Assembly (NCBI GenBank): GCA_009767595.1
Contig: VSDK01017381.1
Span: 92,493-156,492, forward strand
Length of the DNA stretch: 64,000 bases
Origin: Symbiodinium kawagutii
Taxonomy: Eukaryota > Sar > Dinophyceae > Suessiales > Symbiodiniaceae
Reading direction: 5' to 3'
The position numbers and the translations under genes were made by a program. Shown one piece after another: positions 47,253 through 58,647 of the stretch (the stretch's first letter is position 1; the number at the start of each line of letters is the position of its first letter). Under the pieces are notes generated by a model. The model made no database searches. It saw nothing but the letters and a program-made list of their open reading frames with translations, and was not told the DNA's origin.

Positions 47253-47309
47253 CTCCCCCAAGCCCATAGTACTTTGCGTCGCCAGGATACCGGTAACAAG
47301 GCCGACGAG
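47253..47309 (+). CDS. Candidate exon 2 of a phase-linked group
   Basis: Acceptor CTGAAG, donor GTGCAG, 19 codons LPQAHSTLRRQDTGNKADE. Phase 0 at both ends. Function unknown. Confidence 0.4.
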
Positions 47310-47346
47310 GTGCAGTTTGTCGTGGTAGCTACGAGCTGCATCCAAT

Positions 47347-47468
47347 GATATGGCTATGGGTCAATATTAACCAACCAATAATTGGGGAAAAGAAGCAACA
47401 AAACTATAGGGAAATCAATGGTTAATGATGGGGAACTAGGGGTACAGGGTAAACTGACCCACAGCCAT
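47347..47468. mobile_element. Family B element
   Basis: GGCTATGGGTCAATATTAACC at the left and CTGACCCACAGCCATAT at the right, with ATAT on each flank. Confidence 0.7.
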
Positions 47469-47689
47469 ATGAATAGGGACACCCACATTATGATAGCTAT
47501 CATTGGATTGCTTAACAGGGATGATACTTATGATACTGGTTACCATTAGGGAATCATAACCAACCATTAGGGAAACTGCATCCAGTGATAGCCCTGTAGG
47601 CGTATATCATTATGATTGCTCAACCATTAGGGAAACCAGGTAACCAGCTATGAAGGGAACCTTGCATTTCTGGATATTTTTGGAAAAGA

Positions 47690-47890
47690 AACTGCGTCGC
47701 AGAAGTGTATCATTTGTATAGATATTAGTAAGATTTTTGTGTAATTTTGTAGATTTTTTGTAGATATTTCATTTTTCATTTGCATAGATATTTGTAGACT
47801 GGGGTATGCAAATCTATAGATATTTTTTATTTGCATAGATATTTGCATAGATATTTGTAGATATTTGGTAGATATTTCAGACTCTGTAAG
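47690..47890. repeat. AT-rich GTAGATATTTGCATAGATAT repeats
   Basis: Many imperfect copies of TTTGCATAGATATTTGTAGA. No coding potential. Confidence 0.75.
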
Positions 47891-47941
47891 ACTGGGGTAT
47901 GCCGCCCTCATGACCCCCTACTGGTGCAAAGAGGTCATGAG

Positions 47942-48007
47942 ATCATAGCACTGGGGCTGGGGAATTTGGCGGCCGGGCTGCAGTTGAACACCGACATTCT
48001 GCGGTTG
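47942..48007 (+). CDS. Candidate exon 3 of a phase-linked group
   Basis: Acceptor CATGAG, donor GTTTGC, 22 codons IIALGLGNLAAGLQLNTDIL plus RL. Phase 0 at both ends. Hydrophobic strand then helix; GLGN is reminiscent of a glycine-rich turn but no family can be named. Confidence 0.45.
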
Positions 48008-48043
48008 GTTTGCGTTTGCGTCCATCGAAATTGGATGCAACAA

Positions 48044-48115
48044 ATGGCTATGGGTCAATATTAACCAACCAATGATGGGGGTTAATAACCAACAATAACA
48101 AGGAAACCAGCCAAA
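48044..48115. mobile_element. Internally deleted family B element
   Basis: GGCTATGGGTCAATATTAACC and GGGGGTTAATAACCAACAATA are present, then it ends CCAGCC. AAAT flanks both sides. Confidence 0.55.
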
Positions 48116-48711
48116 TCAATGTCAAAGCTTGCTGCGGCTTTGAAGATGCAGCAAACACTATTTTCTGACCAGGGTCTGGGGTGAATCGTGGAAGATTGGG
48201 GAAGGCCGGTCGCTGTTCAATGACAAACATGTATATAAGGCTTTCCATGGATTATGGCATGGTTATTTCATTTATTTCCATCTGTGGATTATGGTTCTTT
48301 GCATGCATGAATTACGGTCATCCCTGGTCCTTTGATTACGGTTGTTGAGTAGCGCTACTGGCTGTATATGGTGTGACCTAGAAACGAAATCAGGTTTACA
48401 TACATGGATATATATATATATATATACACGTGCACATACACGTTCAGCGTCATTTGCCATGCGCAACCAGAACCTATCTCAGCGTTGCTTGGAAGCACCA
48501 TATGAAATTATGTGTTTTTCCCACTGTCGTTGCTTTCTCCAGAGGGATATCATGCTCAATCCCTTAAGCAGTATCAAGTCCACACATCTCCTTCGCCTTG
48601 TTGCAATGGGTAGCTCCCCGAAAAAGAATTGGATGGCCCAATGCACGGCATTGATGGGGTTGTTGGTGTTCCACCAGGAACAGCACTCAACACACTGCGC
48701 CCTGGCTGCAG

Positions 48712-48786
48712 ACCTTCATGACGATGCTGAAGCTCCTCTCTGCTTTCCACAACATTGCTCTCTACTCCCGGGCAATGAACTTTGAG
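48712..48786 (+). CDS. Candidate exon 4 of a phase-linked group
   Basis: Acceptor GCTGCAG; 25 codons TFMTMLKLLSAFHNIALYSR plus AMNFE; possible GC donor GCCCCA at 48787. Phase 0 at both ends, helical and amphipathic. It continues smoothly from the exon ending ILRL. Could be an upstream part of the methyltransferase gene. Confidence 0.45.
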
Positions 48787-48954
48787 GCCCCAGCTGTGAG
48801 ACTGCAGACAGTTCAGAAACCTGCAGCTTGGGTGTCCACAGAGCAAGTGCTTTGCTGACTGAAGAGATTTCTCCTTGGATGGTTTCGGAGTACCTACGTT
48901 GTGGGAACCAGACCGACGGGACTACTATAGGCACGAGATCACATGGTTGTTGTT

Positions 48955-49150
48955 GACAATGATGATGTTGTTGTTGTTGTTGTTGTTGTTGTGGGTAGTT
49001 GTTGTTGTGGGTAGTTGTTGTTGTGGGTAGTTGTGGTCGCAGTGGTGATGGTATTGCCGGTATTTTTGGCATAAGCAGTATGGTTTGGCGCATATGTTGT
49101 CGCCGTTGTATCCGTTGCCTTCGTTGTCGTTGTTGTCTTGATTTGCAGTG
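48955..49150. repeat. GTT repeat with TTGTTGTGGGTAG units
   Basis: (GTT)n at 48965-48995, then three copies of GTTGTTGTGGGTA and degenerate GTTGTCGTTG. The opposite-strand poly-Thr/Gln frame is an artefact. Confidence 0.85.
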
Positions 49151-49466
49151 ACAACATTGTGATGGTTGTTGCAGGTAAGTGTATAGATATCTGTTGATGT
49201 TGTTGTCCCTGTTGTCCTGTCTTTTTTTCCCCTACAGTCTTGAAATCCACCACTGTGACAATGACAATGGTCGATGCAATTGAAAATGACAAGATGGCAA
49301 AAATGACCCCCAACACCATCACCAGCATCGCATCTTGAAATATCCTGGGGATGGCCTGTACCGTTTTTTTCCAGGACAGAGAGGCTATCAGAAACCAGAA
49401 CTTGGAAATCTCGACACTAAAATCTTAGTGCGAACATCTCGGCGGCTAGGCCTCTTTGGCTAGATG

Positions 49467-49570
49467 GGCGTTTCTCAAAATAGGGGACCCCCTAAATCAT
49501 CCAGTTTATTAATCATTTGAAGTACTAAACCAACCATTCTTGGGGCCCCCCATTTTAAGAACCCCCCAGG
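49467..49570. mobile_element. Family A element
   Basis: GGCGTTTCTCAAAATAGGGGA at the left, ACTAAACCAACCATTCTTGG in the centre, and CCCCCATTTTAAGAACCCCC at the right. Confidence 0.7.
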
Positions 49571-49780
49571 TGTTGTAACCCTTGACCGCTGAATTTAATA
49601 CGGCTCCGAGGTGGAAACGAGCTCTGTGGATGAAGACTTCCATTGCAACGCCCTTACGTCTACCTGGCTGATTAGCAGCACCCGGGTCGAGCAAGGTGGA
49701 GATGTTGCTAAGTTGATGTACAACTGGCTATGTTGATGTTGCACCCAAGTGGAGATGTTGTTTGCTAAGTTGAGGTACAA

Positions 49781-49891
49781 TTGGCGGTCAATATTACCAA
49801 ACCTACAATGAGGGATAAGAACCAACAATAGTAGGGAAAACAACGGTTAATAGTGGGGGAAAGAGGGTACATGGTTTTGACCCATAGCCAA
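49781..49891. mobile_element. Family B element
   Basis: GGCGGTCAATATTACCAAACC at the left and TGGTTTTGACCCATAGCC at the right, with AAAACAACGGTTAATAGTGG inside. Confidence 0.7.
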
Positions 49892-50358
49892 CTAGGACCA
49901 GCTATGATTTATGATGAACAGATTTCTTGCTGACTTGCTTTACAAGCCAACTTGTAACTGGGGACGCCATCCTGTAGGTGGTGACACTACTCCCGTAAGG
50001 ATTGGAAGTCGGACTGGTCATAGTCTATGACACACGATGCAAGCGGGTGGCTTCTGGATTTGTGAAGGCAAGAGCTTTGGATGATTCCGAGACTCTGACG
50101 CACACGACACAGTGACAACATCAGGGTTCAGATGGGGCCCAGGATGGTCCAGGCGTCCCTAAAAGATGTGGGGGACCTCTAATCCGTCAGCTTCCCACCT
50201 CCAAATGACAGGGGTTTTGGATGACACCGCCACCCTGAGTTCAATGATGAACTGTCCCCAAAGAATCTCTTTGTTTCTGAAGCCTTTCCATGTCAAGCCA
50301 CGTGAGCGATGAATGTCCCTGAGTTGGCTCAGAGGCACTGCGTAGCTCGACCATGAAG

Positions 50359-53300
50359 CCTCGCGTATCGCTGTGTGACGATGCGCCTGACCTTGACGGT
50401 CCCCTGGGCCCAGAAGGCAAGCGACATCGATCTGCAACTGGGCACTGCCCATGACACGGAGAGCGTGGTGCTGCGTGTGCTGCCGAGCGAAGGGAACACG
50501 TTGGAGCTGCCGGTAAGGCTGATCGCAGGAGTTGGTGAATTCGAGTTGGAAGTGAAGGAGACTGGCCTTCAGGTGCTGCGCTGATGGTGAGTCAATGCCT
50601 TAAACATATCAGGGTTAAATCGACTCAGATTTTGGAGATGAAGAAATCTCATGAAATCTCTGGATCTTTCTTTAGATCGTTGGTGTTACCTTGTCATGCC
50701 CTCGGCAACTGCCCAGCCCTGACGCGTTCCGAGGGCTGACTGCGACGAAAAAGCAGCCTAGACCAGCAAGTAGTGGCTGACCTCAGTAGTGATGGTAGTG
50801 ATCAATCCGCTCAGTTCACATCCGCTCAGGTCCATGACTAGTGTTGCCATGTTGACCCTGCCAGAGTTTATCCAAAAACTTTCGTTCTAAACTGATTTCT
50901 GACAATCGTACCCCATATTTTGCCCTGCGAGTCTTGGGTTCATCACCTACTGATTGTTTTCCTTGGCCGAAAGTGGCTCCTTACTTGGCTCCCTACGGCG
51001 ACTGCCGCGGTAGGTGCACACCACTTGCCGTGCGGCCAGTGGCGATGGCTGGGCCAAGCCTCGTTTTCATCGCCGTCGCGGAGCACTGGACGTGGCTGTG
51101 CAAGTGGAGGAGCGGTGCATCCATGGCGCCGGTGCCGGTGAACCAAGGATACCCATGGCATACCATGGCCATGTAAGTTGGCAGTATTCACTGTCGTCAA
51201 GGGTATTGGAATCGTGGATAGTACTGGCATCATCAACAACCAACGGTTGGGTCAACTAACCATGGTAAATATAATTTTGATACTCGGGGTTTACCTTGTT
51301 TAATGGAGCTCAATCATAGTTGAAAACAGTGGGATGATAGGCAACATCAGCCAACAGTTGGTGGTTCTTAGACTTTGTGACCGGCCTATCATCAGCCACC
51401 AGGGGATCTCCACCGCACTGGATTAGAAGAATGCGACAACCGGACTGCCATAGCGGACTGCCATAGCGGTCATATCAAAGATGGAATACCTATGATGGTC
51501 ACAAGAGACAGAAGTGTCCCATTAGCATGAGGCTGGTGGCTGGTTGTGATGTTTGTAAGAGTGACTATGACCGCATAGTGATTATGATGATCATCATAGC
51601 CGTGGGTAAGTGAAACTCTGCAACCATGATAGCTGGTAGCTGTCAGAACTGTTGTGATTTTATCACTAGTTAGCGACTACACTGCATGACTCAAAACGAT
51701 TAAAGAGCCGAACGGACAATACATGAAAAGGAAAAACACACTCAGCGGAAAGCAAGGTTCCATGCTAAGCATAGTGTAGCTGTTGCCCAGCTTACCATAG
51801 GATGTGTAACATGCTCAGCAAATCATCGGTTCATCGACAGCCCCGCTAAGTCCAGCATGGCTGGAACTCCGGGACCTCTGGCGTCGGATCCAGCAGTTGG
51901 ATCTTCCAAAGTCACTGGTTCTTAGTGGCTGCCTGGGGTTTGTAAGAAAAGAATTCAGTGGAATTGTTGATGGATATTGTATGGATATAGTATGGATATA
52001 GTATGATATAGTGAATGGTACTGATAACCAAGGAATTTTCAACATCTTTAAACCATATTATGGTTGAGAATCCAGCTGAAATGGTATCCCAAGGTTTCCC
52101 GGGCGGTCGTGTTCGACAGGAAGGAGCAGCACCGTCCAAGCTGTGCGATGTGATCCTGCCCCTGGCTGCTCCAGAAGGCCACTTGCAGCTGCAGGTGCGC
52201 CAGCCAGGGATCGGGCTCAGGGATCTGCCATTCACAAAATTCAACTGCTGGGCCAGGAGTCATGCTGGATTTTGATGGTGGGCTGGAGTCTAGCGACACT
52301 TCGGTTTGAGCTTTCCGAAGAGGTGAATACTCCTTAACACCAAAACTCAAACATCTATCTCCAGCTGCTTCTTTTTCCCCCCCCCCAAAAAAAAAACAAA
52401 CACAACACAACTCAAGCAGCACCAACTTCACATACCAACCAACTCACCACAAACACCAACCAAGTCACCCCACACAGCACCTCCCCCGTGGCAACGCACC
52501 GCCGAGGCCTTGCCCTTTGGTCTTCCGGGCGCCGTGGGTTCCCATCTGTGGCCCAGCGCCCTGCTGCTCTTTGCGCAGCTGCGGCGCCGCTACGCCGCGG
52601 CGACGCCGCCGCGGGGGCGTACGGAACGGGCGCTGGAGCTGGGCAGCGGCTGTGGCGCGGGAGGGCTGGTGGCAGCAGCCCATGGGGCACAGGTGCCTTG
52701 GGTCAGGTGAGGGCGATGGTTGAAGCAAGTGGAGCAGGTGATGGAAGGGTTGGTGATGGTTGAGGTGAGGGACTTCATGGCATATTTTGTGTTGGTTTAA
52801 CAGTCTTGTATTTCGGACAGGTCATTGGAGAATTTGTTGAGTATGATGAATGATGCTTAATGATTGTGTTGAGGTGAGTGTTGATTCATGGTGAATGATA
52901 TTCCGAAGTCGAGGAAATTCGTTTCTGGAAGCCGCATTGATGAGAAAACATTTCCACACTAAACTCTCCCAGCAAGTAGCAGCCGTAGAGTTTTCCATGA
53001 TTAAGCAACAAGTGCAACAACTACATATCAGATCATATCACCAAAGACTTGCAACAACCATCAACTGCCTACTTCATTGATCGCTGTGGTCAGAACTGTG
53101 AATCCGCACCCCGTTTTTTTCGTGGCCAGGTGACCTGTTCCGACTGCGATCCCCGGGTGCTGCCGCTCTTGCGCGCCAACTGTGCCGACTTCGCTAGGCG
53201 ACAGGGCGCGTGTGCAGGTCACGGTCCGAAGGTCATCAAGTTGGACTTCGCCAGTGAAGAGGACCTGGAGCACCGTTTTTCGACAGCGGAATCCATGGGT

Positions 53301-56300
53301 TCTGGGACTTTCCCCCTGTGTTCAAGGGGACACTCCAGAGGTCAGGGGTTCCCAAGTTCAAAGAATTGACTTACAACTTCCTGACTTACAAGTTTTTTTT
53401 AGAAGCACGGTAGGCCCATGTGAGGACTGCCGGGAGTTGGCATCGCAGGGGCCATTTGATCTGCTGTTGGCCTCGGACGTGTTGTACGAACATCAGCTGG
53501 TGCCCAAATTCTTCCGCTGCGCTCGAGCCCTGGTGGCCCCTGGCGGCGAAGTGCTTCTGGCTGTAGAGCTTCGGCCCTGTGGAGTGGACCTCAGCGAGGC
53601 AATAGTGGCAGAAGCTAAGAAGATAGGCTTTGAGGCGCAGGATGTGACGAAGAAGCTGAAGATCTGGGTGACCCCGGTGCCCTCTGAGTTGAAGATTCCA
53701 CCGCTGGAAGAGAGACATCGAATCTTTGTGGCCACAGAATCGACTCAGACTCAGCAGACTCAGCAGACGGAGGAAGGGCAAACGGCTGTGAGGGTGAAGA
53801 GTCATCAGCCCTGGAAGGATGCCGAGAAGGAGTGGTACCAACGGTCCTTGCAGTTCTGGTCTAAGCAGGACAGCATGATGGTGAGTGCAATCTCCTGAAT
53901 GTAAAGCCACGGATGAAAGTTTGGACGGTGAGAAAAGACAACTTCTAAGTGTGCCTGCGGGAATCTTGTTGCAGGTACCTATTCAAGTTGCAACTTACAT
54001 CCAGGCGATTAGAAGGTCTCTGTTGAATCATGGAGCCCCTGTCATGGCACATGTCTACAACTGAAGCGGCGAGCGCCGTAGGATGCTACAGATTCTGGGG
54101 TGTTGGATGGTCACGTGGAGACCTCTCACTTGGATCTCCAAGAATCGAACGCCTTCCTGAAAGCCGTTCTCCACCCCGAAGGGCTGTGCCCTGTCAGACA
54201 GGTGTCAGCAACGTTGAGGGCTTGGTTCCTTATTGTAAAGACTTGTGTATCTGCCATTTGGCTGAGATTAATGTTGGTTTCTGATTATATAGTATCTACC
54301 TGTTGGTTTCATCTATTTTCATTGCTTTAGGGGGGGTTACACTAATCAGAAACCAACATTATCATAAATGAGCTATAATGAACATAAATGAAGAATGACG
54401 AACTGCGAATTCCTCTATCCAACCATTGCTCTGCGAGGAGGTCTCCGCACTGCTCACTTCATCGCATCCGCACGTTGGTGTGCTACAAGGGGTGTTTTCA
54501 GACTGGATGGGTACCCCCGGAGTTGAAGTTTCGATGTTTCGCCTCGGGCTTTTTTCTTTATCTGAGTCAGGATGCATTCTCGATCTGTTTTTCCTTGAAG
54601 ATCCTTCTCGGTGTTCTATTTTTGTGCAGCGTCTCATTAAACCCCAACGTGATATCATGATTGAATCGTATTTAATCAACATTGAACCACTCTCAATCAT
54701 TGCCATCATCATCGCTTCACCGTTGTTAATCAGTATGAGCCACTACAAACCACCATCATTAGTGTATAAATTTATTAACGAACCATCACTACTCACCACT
54801 ACTACTAACCACCAGTAACCACCAGTAACCACTACTAACCACTAGTATCCACTACTAACCACTACTAACCACTACTAACCCCTACTAACCACCAGTAACC
54901 ACTACTAACCACTACTAACCACCAGTAACCCCTACTAACCGCCAGTAACCACTAGTAACCACTAGTAACCACCGTCATCGACCCTTGTCATCATTTATCA
55001 CCTGCAGTTTCAGGTGCCGCACGGCTTTGGACTGCGGTGCTGGTGTGGGTCGCATCACAGAAGGGTTGCTATTGGATCAGGCGGAGCGTGCGGCCGAAAC
55101 GGCGACCAAAAAGGGGCTTGGGATCAGCTGGTTGACACGGTCAGTGGTGGTAAGGCTTCATGAGTGATTGATCAATGGTTCATGGCTCGCCAATGGTAGT
55201 GCTTGATATTGGTGAATACTGAATGGATGGTAAATTTTTTGGTGAAGACTGGTCATAATCGGGTTCAATAGTGTTTAATTAATGTCGATGAATCTTACCT
55301 ATGGTTCTACAGGCTGGTTCGTTGTGGAGAAACAGATTCAACCCACAAGCATGAACTGGGAAACCAGATTGATCAGCGTCATCGATAAATCATCATCAAT
55401 CAATGAATGATGAACCAATATGCAACAATCATCATGAACCAATGGATGATCATCAGCATGAACCAACCAACCCATTTTGGGAATGCCCTGAAGCAACCAA
55501 TGGTCACCAACCAACTGTGGAGGTGACAGATGCCGTGGACCTACTGGAGCCATGTGCACACCTGCTACAGGACCGGGATGACCAGATGTGGTGACCACAT
55601 CGTTGGGAGATTCTTTGGGGAAGCGAATCGCAGGATCAACTAGGGAGTGAGAGCCGGGGTGACGCCATATAAGGCCTGCCAAGAAAAAGTATGGGTTTGT
55701 TGCACCGAAAGGTTGCAATCATGCCGTGCTTATTCATAGCTGCCACATAGGCCAATCATAATTTTTTCAAGGTACGGAAAGTGACATGGTCCCTGAATGT
55801 TTGACTCTAAGAGCCTATTGCAACACCTCTCTATATAAGTTTTGAGGAGGGGCTCCTCCTTCTTATGCTGGGGGTTTGACGGCCCCTGAAGGAAGCTCGA
55901 AAGCGACTAGCTGAACAGCCTAAGGCCCGGCATTTTTTGGAGCTCTCCCTGCAAAACTTGGAGGCTCTACCTGATCAGTAGCTCGGCTTGGACAACAGCC
56001 CTATCTTTTTCATCATTTTTTTCTCTTGAAACTTGCAGTCATCAAATGCTGCTCTCCCTGTTCGGGATGATTCTTTTTGTGGTGCCCAGGCCCAGGCAGG
56101 CCCTCCAATTTTGGTCACCGGATGGTTGTGAACATTTGAAACGTGGCCAATGGAAGATCCAGTTGCCGCAACGGCTTTGGATTTTGTTGGACGCGTACTC
56201 CAACCATGGTCGCTTTAATCGCAGGAACAACCAATACCTCGGCAACAATGATTATGGAAGCGTACCCAGTAGATGCCAGTCTTGCGAATGGTACCAGATA

Positions 56301-58131
56301 TGCGGCTTGGATAGGGACGCGCCGCAGGGATTTTGGAACTGCAAGTCACTGGTATCCGAGGTATGACCTGATTTGGGTTCAATGGGTGCTGCTGTACCTG
56401 ACTGATGCGGACTTGCGGGCTACTCTCAAGAGGCTTCAAGAAGCCCTCCGGCCAAATGGCTTGCTGATCATCAAGGAGAATTGCCTGCTGAATACTTCCG
56501 CAGGGTGTCTGGGCGCTGAGAGCGGTTCTGATCGTCCCGGCTTCCAATCCAGAGATTGAAGGAGTTTCGTTTGTGATGCATGGTGGATCATGGTGGTACC
56601 CCAATACTTGTTGTTTCCTTACCAATAAAAGCCATGTGTGGCCAACATGGGGATGGTTGAGAATAGTTTCAAGCCAACACAGAGGCCTGGATCATGACCT
56701 CCTACAGGTTGCTGCAGGTGCCTGAGATTCAACTTACGTCCCATGATTAGAGGCAAGTTCCGTTTCATTAGTCATGAGTACCCCATAGAAGATGTTTGGA
56801 CTTTGGGCTCCCATCACCCAAAATGAAACTGTCTAGTTTTTTGATCAACCACTTTTCGATCCGTTCTTGATATATCTGTTAATGATCAATGTTCACAATA
56901 GGCTGTTCGGGTACATTACAGCTGCGCTCAGCAGCTCCTTTTACCCAGTAGAACCTCATGGGTGTCATGAAGGATGACCCTCAAGCGCTTGGCTGCCTCA
57001 GCCGAGCAGCTTTTTCCTGTTGTTAATCATGATATTCATTAGTTCATTAGTTGTCTATTCACACCCATAGTTCCCGATCAATCACTATCTACCATTACGG
57101 TTGAGTCTAGTTAGTCATTATTCGAGGTTGGTCACGCCCTGCTTGGCAAATATTTCTTCACTCCGTGAACTGGGATTTTCTATTGGACGCAACATTGTCG
57201 GTTGCCAAAAAGCGGGCCTGAAGGACACTTCGAAGTCTACTGGGGCACAGAACCGGGGATAGTACGCGTGGTCATTGCCCAGGTCATTGCCCAAAGGATC
57301 CAAATGGCCACCTCCGCCGCCCAAATTTTCACCCTGCCCTTGGTCTCAAGGTGGGTAGATCATCGAGATAGCTCCTTGTGCCGCTCGGATGCTGCGCTGC
57401 AACAGATCTTTGCCGAAGTCGGCTTGCGGCTGCGGTCCAAAGAACTTCAGCGAGAGTGGCCAGACACCATGCTGCCAGTGGCCTGACCGCGCCAGCTGAT
57501 GAGATTTTTGGTCATTTTTTGGGTCTGGCAGGTACCTGATTCATGGCACTCTGCAAGGGACGGCTTCATCTTTGCGTTGGTGTGTGTGAGTGTGTGTGAG
57601 TGTATCTTGTGTACACGCGTAGTTGCGCACATGTATGTGCCTATGTAGGCACGTATTTATGCACGAATTGTATGCCGCTGCCTGTTATTGGTCTTGTCTT
57701 GCATTGCGCTGCCTTGTATTGGAATGTCCTGTATTGTATTCTGTTTTATTGCATTGTAATCATTATCATAGTATTTTCTGTATATCATGTATTGTGTTGT
57801 ATCGTATTTGAAATGATTTTTCCAATTGTATTGCGTTTCATTGCCTTGTACAGTATTGTATTGTACTGGATGACATCGCATTGCGTTGTACAACAATGCA
57901 TTTTGTATTGTCTTGTATTGTCTTGCCTTGTATTGTATTGTTCTACATAGCATTGCACTGTATGTTAGCATACTGTATATCAAGAAGCGAGACGTGTATC
58001 ACAAGACTTGAGACAGCTGCATCCAATGACCATGACGTTGTAAGCATGGAGAGAGACCTCAAAACGCCTCCCAGAAGCGTAAGCATCTCCAACCCCCGGC
58101 GTGCAAGGTCATGATGTACGCCCTGCAGTAG
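50359..58131 (+). CDS. Tandem methyltransferase: PIH1/CS-like + METTL21-like + NTMT1-like
   Basis: Probably a cytosolic or nuclear protein methyltransferase with two SAM-binding domains. Exons: 50359-50512, 51014-51172, 52120-52194, 52507-52692, 53130-53274, 53414-53880, 54082-54212, 55014-55080, 55523-55570, 55892-55977, 56361-56504, 57351-57477, 58108-58131; phases agree throughout (474 residues from 52507). The first three give RLTLTVPWAQKASDIDLQL and AKPRFHRRRGALDVAVQV, resembling PIH1-type CS domains. Domain 2 has HLWPSALLL, motif I LELGSGCGAGG, CSDCDPRVLPLLRANC and DLLLASDVLYE, the pattern of METTL21/Methyltransf_16 lysine methyltransferases. Domain 3 has WYQRSLQFW, GVLDGHVETSHLDLQES, motif I LDCGAGVGRIT, YDLIWVQWVLLYLTD, LRPNGLLIIKEN and SSLCRSDAALQQIF. 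This follows NTMT1, which methylates protein N-terminal alpha-amino groups. The terminal exon gives MMYALQ and stop. One intron uses a GC donor and one a GA donor. The true start is unknown. Confidence 0.75.
52507..53880 (+). CDS. METTL21-like methyltransferase domain (exons 4-6 of the gene)
   Basis: Exons 52507-52692, 53130-53274 and 53414-53880. No in-frame ATG occurs in exon 52507-52692, so translation must begin upstream and this is not a separate gene start. After the Rossmann core (DLLLASDVLYEHQLVPKFF, then PGGEVLLAVELR) comes KIWVTPVPSELKIPPLEERH. A Thr/Gln-rich linker (STQTQQTQQTEEG) then leads without interruption into the NTMT1-like N-terminal helix EWYQRSLQFWSKQDSMM. The same exon therefore encodes the end of one enzyme domain and the start of the other, the strongest evidence for a real fusion. 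Confidence 0.8.
53835..58131 (+). CDS. NTMT1-like N-terminal methyltransferase domain (exons 6-13 of the gene)
   Basis: Eight exon pieces reconstitute a complete domain of about the usual 220 residues. Each join was chosen so that phase and family alignment agree: MM to DATDSGVLDGH, VSAT to CRTALDCGAG, LLLDQ to VTDAVDLLEP, HLLQ to EARKRLAEQ, ALPDQ to YDLIWVQW, NTSAG to WVDHRDSSL, MLPV to MMYALQ. The conserved LDCGAG and WVQW motifs are intact. The alternative stop at 57484-57486 (after LPVA) would truncate the last strand; the exon at 58108 restores it. Confidence 0.75.
54270..54360. mobile_element. MITE-like element, copy 1 (family D)
   Basis: Perfect 18-bp inverted ends: AATGTTGGTTTCTGATTA and TAATCAGAAACCAACATT. 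The body is GTATCTACCTGTTGGTTTCA, then TCTATTTTCATTGCTTTAGG and a G run. It lies in the intron after the exon ending at 54212. 91 bp, non-coding. Confidence 0.85.
54809..54974. repeat. 10-bp tandem repeat TAACCACTAC/TAACCACCAG
   Basis: About 16 consecutive decamers, mixing TAACCACTAC, TAACCACCAG and TAACCACTAG. Lies in an intron of the methyltransferase gene. Confidence 0.9.
56505..57350 (+). other. Large intron of the methyltransferase gene
   Basis: GT donor at 56505 and AG acceptor at 57349-57350, with GGTG at both borders. No other gene was seen inside. Confidence 0.5.
57580..57975. repeat. GTGTGTGA and degenerate TATTG pentamer tract
   Basis: GTGTGTGAGTGTG at 57580-57605, then about 290 bp of TGTATTGTATTGCATTG-like units. 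It lies in the last intron. The + frame is a Leu/Val/Ile/Cys-rich artefact. Confidence 0.8.
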
Positions 58132-58198
58132 TGGAAGACGTGGTGGCTAGTGGATTCAGCACCGGAACTGCCTGTCTCTCCGCTGCAGGTGTATACAA

Positions 58199-58494
58199 GT
58201 GTGACAGCGGGCACAAGAATTTTGTCCAGCTTCAATGCGGCTTGGGCTCGAAGTGGAAACTACCAGAAGGCCCACAATTTCACGAAGGTTTCTGCATGTA
58301 CGACAGGAAGAACTGCATTAAGCTCAAGCAGGCCGAAGGACCTCTGCTGTTGAGGGCAGAGATTCGGTGTGAGAACTCAGGGGCTCAGGCTTTCTGCTCG
58401 GAAAAGTCAGGTCTTTCAACTCTACAATCACTGCAAGCCCTGTCTTTGGCCTATTTGATCCTATCCTTACCTAGCTCAGGTGACTCCAGACTTT
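58199..58494 (+). CDS. Candidate cysteine-rich coding segment
   Basis: After acceptor GCTGCAG the frame reads VYKCDSGHKNFVQLQCGLGS, then KWKLPEGPQFHEGFC and MYDRKNCIK. The Cys and Trp spacing is loosely like a sushi/CCP extracellular module, but that is only a resemblance. The frame runs to a stop at 58494; internal donors (for example GTTTCTGC at 58288) may end it earlier. Lies 68 bases after the methyltransferase stop, so it may be the next gene. No start codon was identified. Confidence 0.4.
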
Positions 58495-58554
58495 GACGGT
58501 GATGTTGACACCTGCATCTCAATAGTTTCGCCATCAAGACCTTCAAGAAAGTGA

Positions 58555-58647
58555 CACTTCCGGAAAAAAAAGCAGCTTGCAAATCGCAGAATGCGACGCT
58601 GTTGCCGACTTGACACCCAGTCCAGATCTTATGACTCCCCCTTGAAC
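58555..58647 (+). CDS. Possible terminal exon of the cysteine-rich candidate
   Basis: Following AAAAAAAAGCAG a frame reads SLQIAECDAVADLTPSPDLM and TPP, then stop. An adjacent segment after CTCAG (58481) reads VTPDFDGDVDTCIS, then stop. Both look protein-like; joining to 58199-58494 is not proven. Confidence 0.3.

Larger units (their letters stand above)
49151..50358. other. Spacer or intron
   Basis: Holds family A (49467-49570) and family B (49781-49891) copies. No coding exon is recognised, although a connecting exon between 48786 and 50359 is required if the four-exon group and the methyltransferase gene are one unit. Confidence 0.4.

Noticed and set aside
57478-57486. TGA at 57484 as the end of the methyltransferase gene
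   Set aside because: A GT donor at 57478 joins in phase to 58108, restoring the family C-terminus (MMYALQ then stop). Kept as an alternative.
57600-57950. 116-codon Leu/Val/Cys-rich frame
   Set aside because: Translation of a degenerate TATTG repeat.
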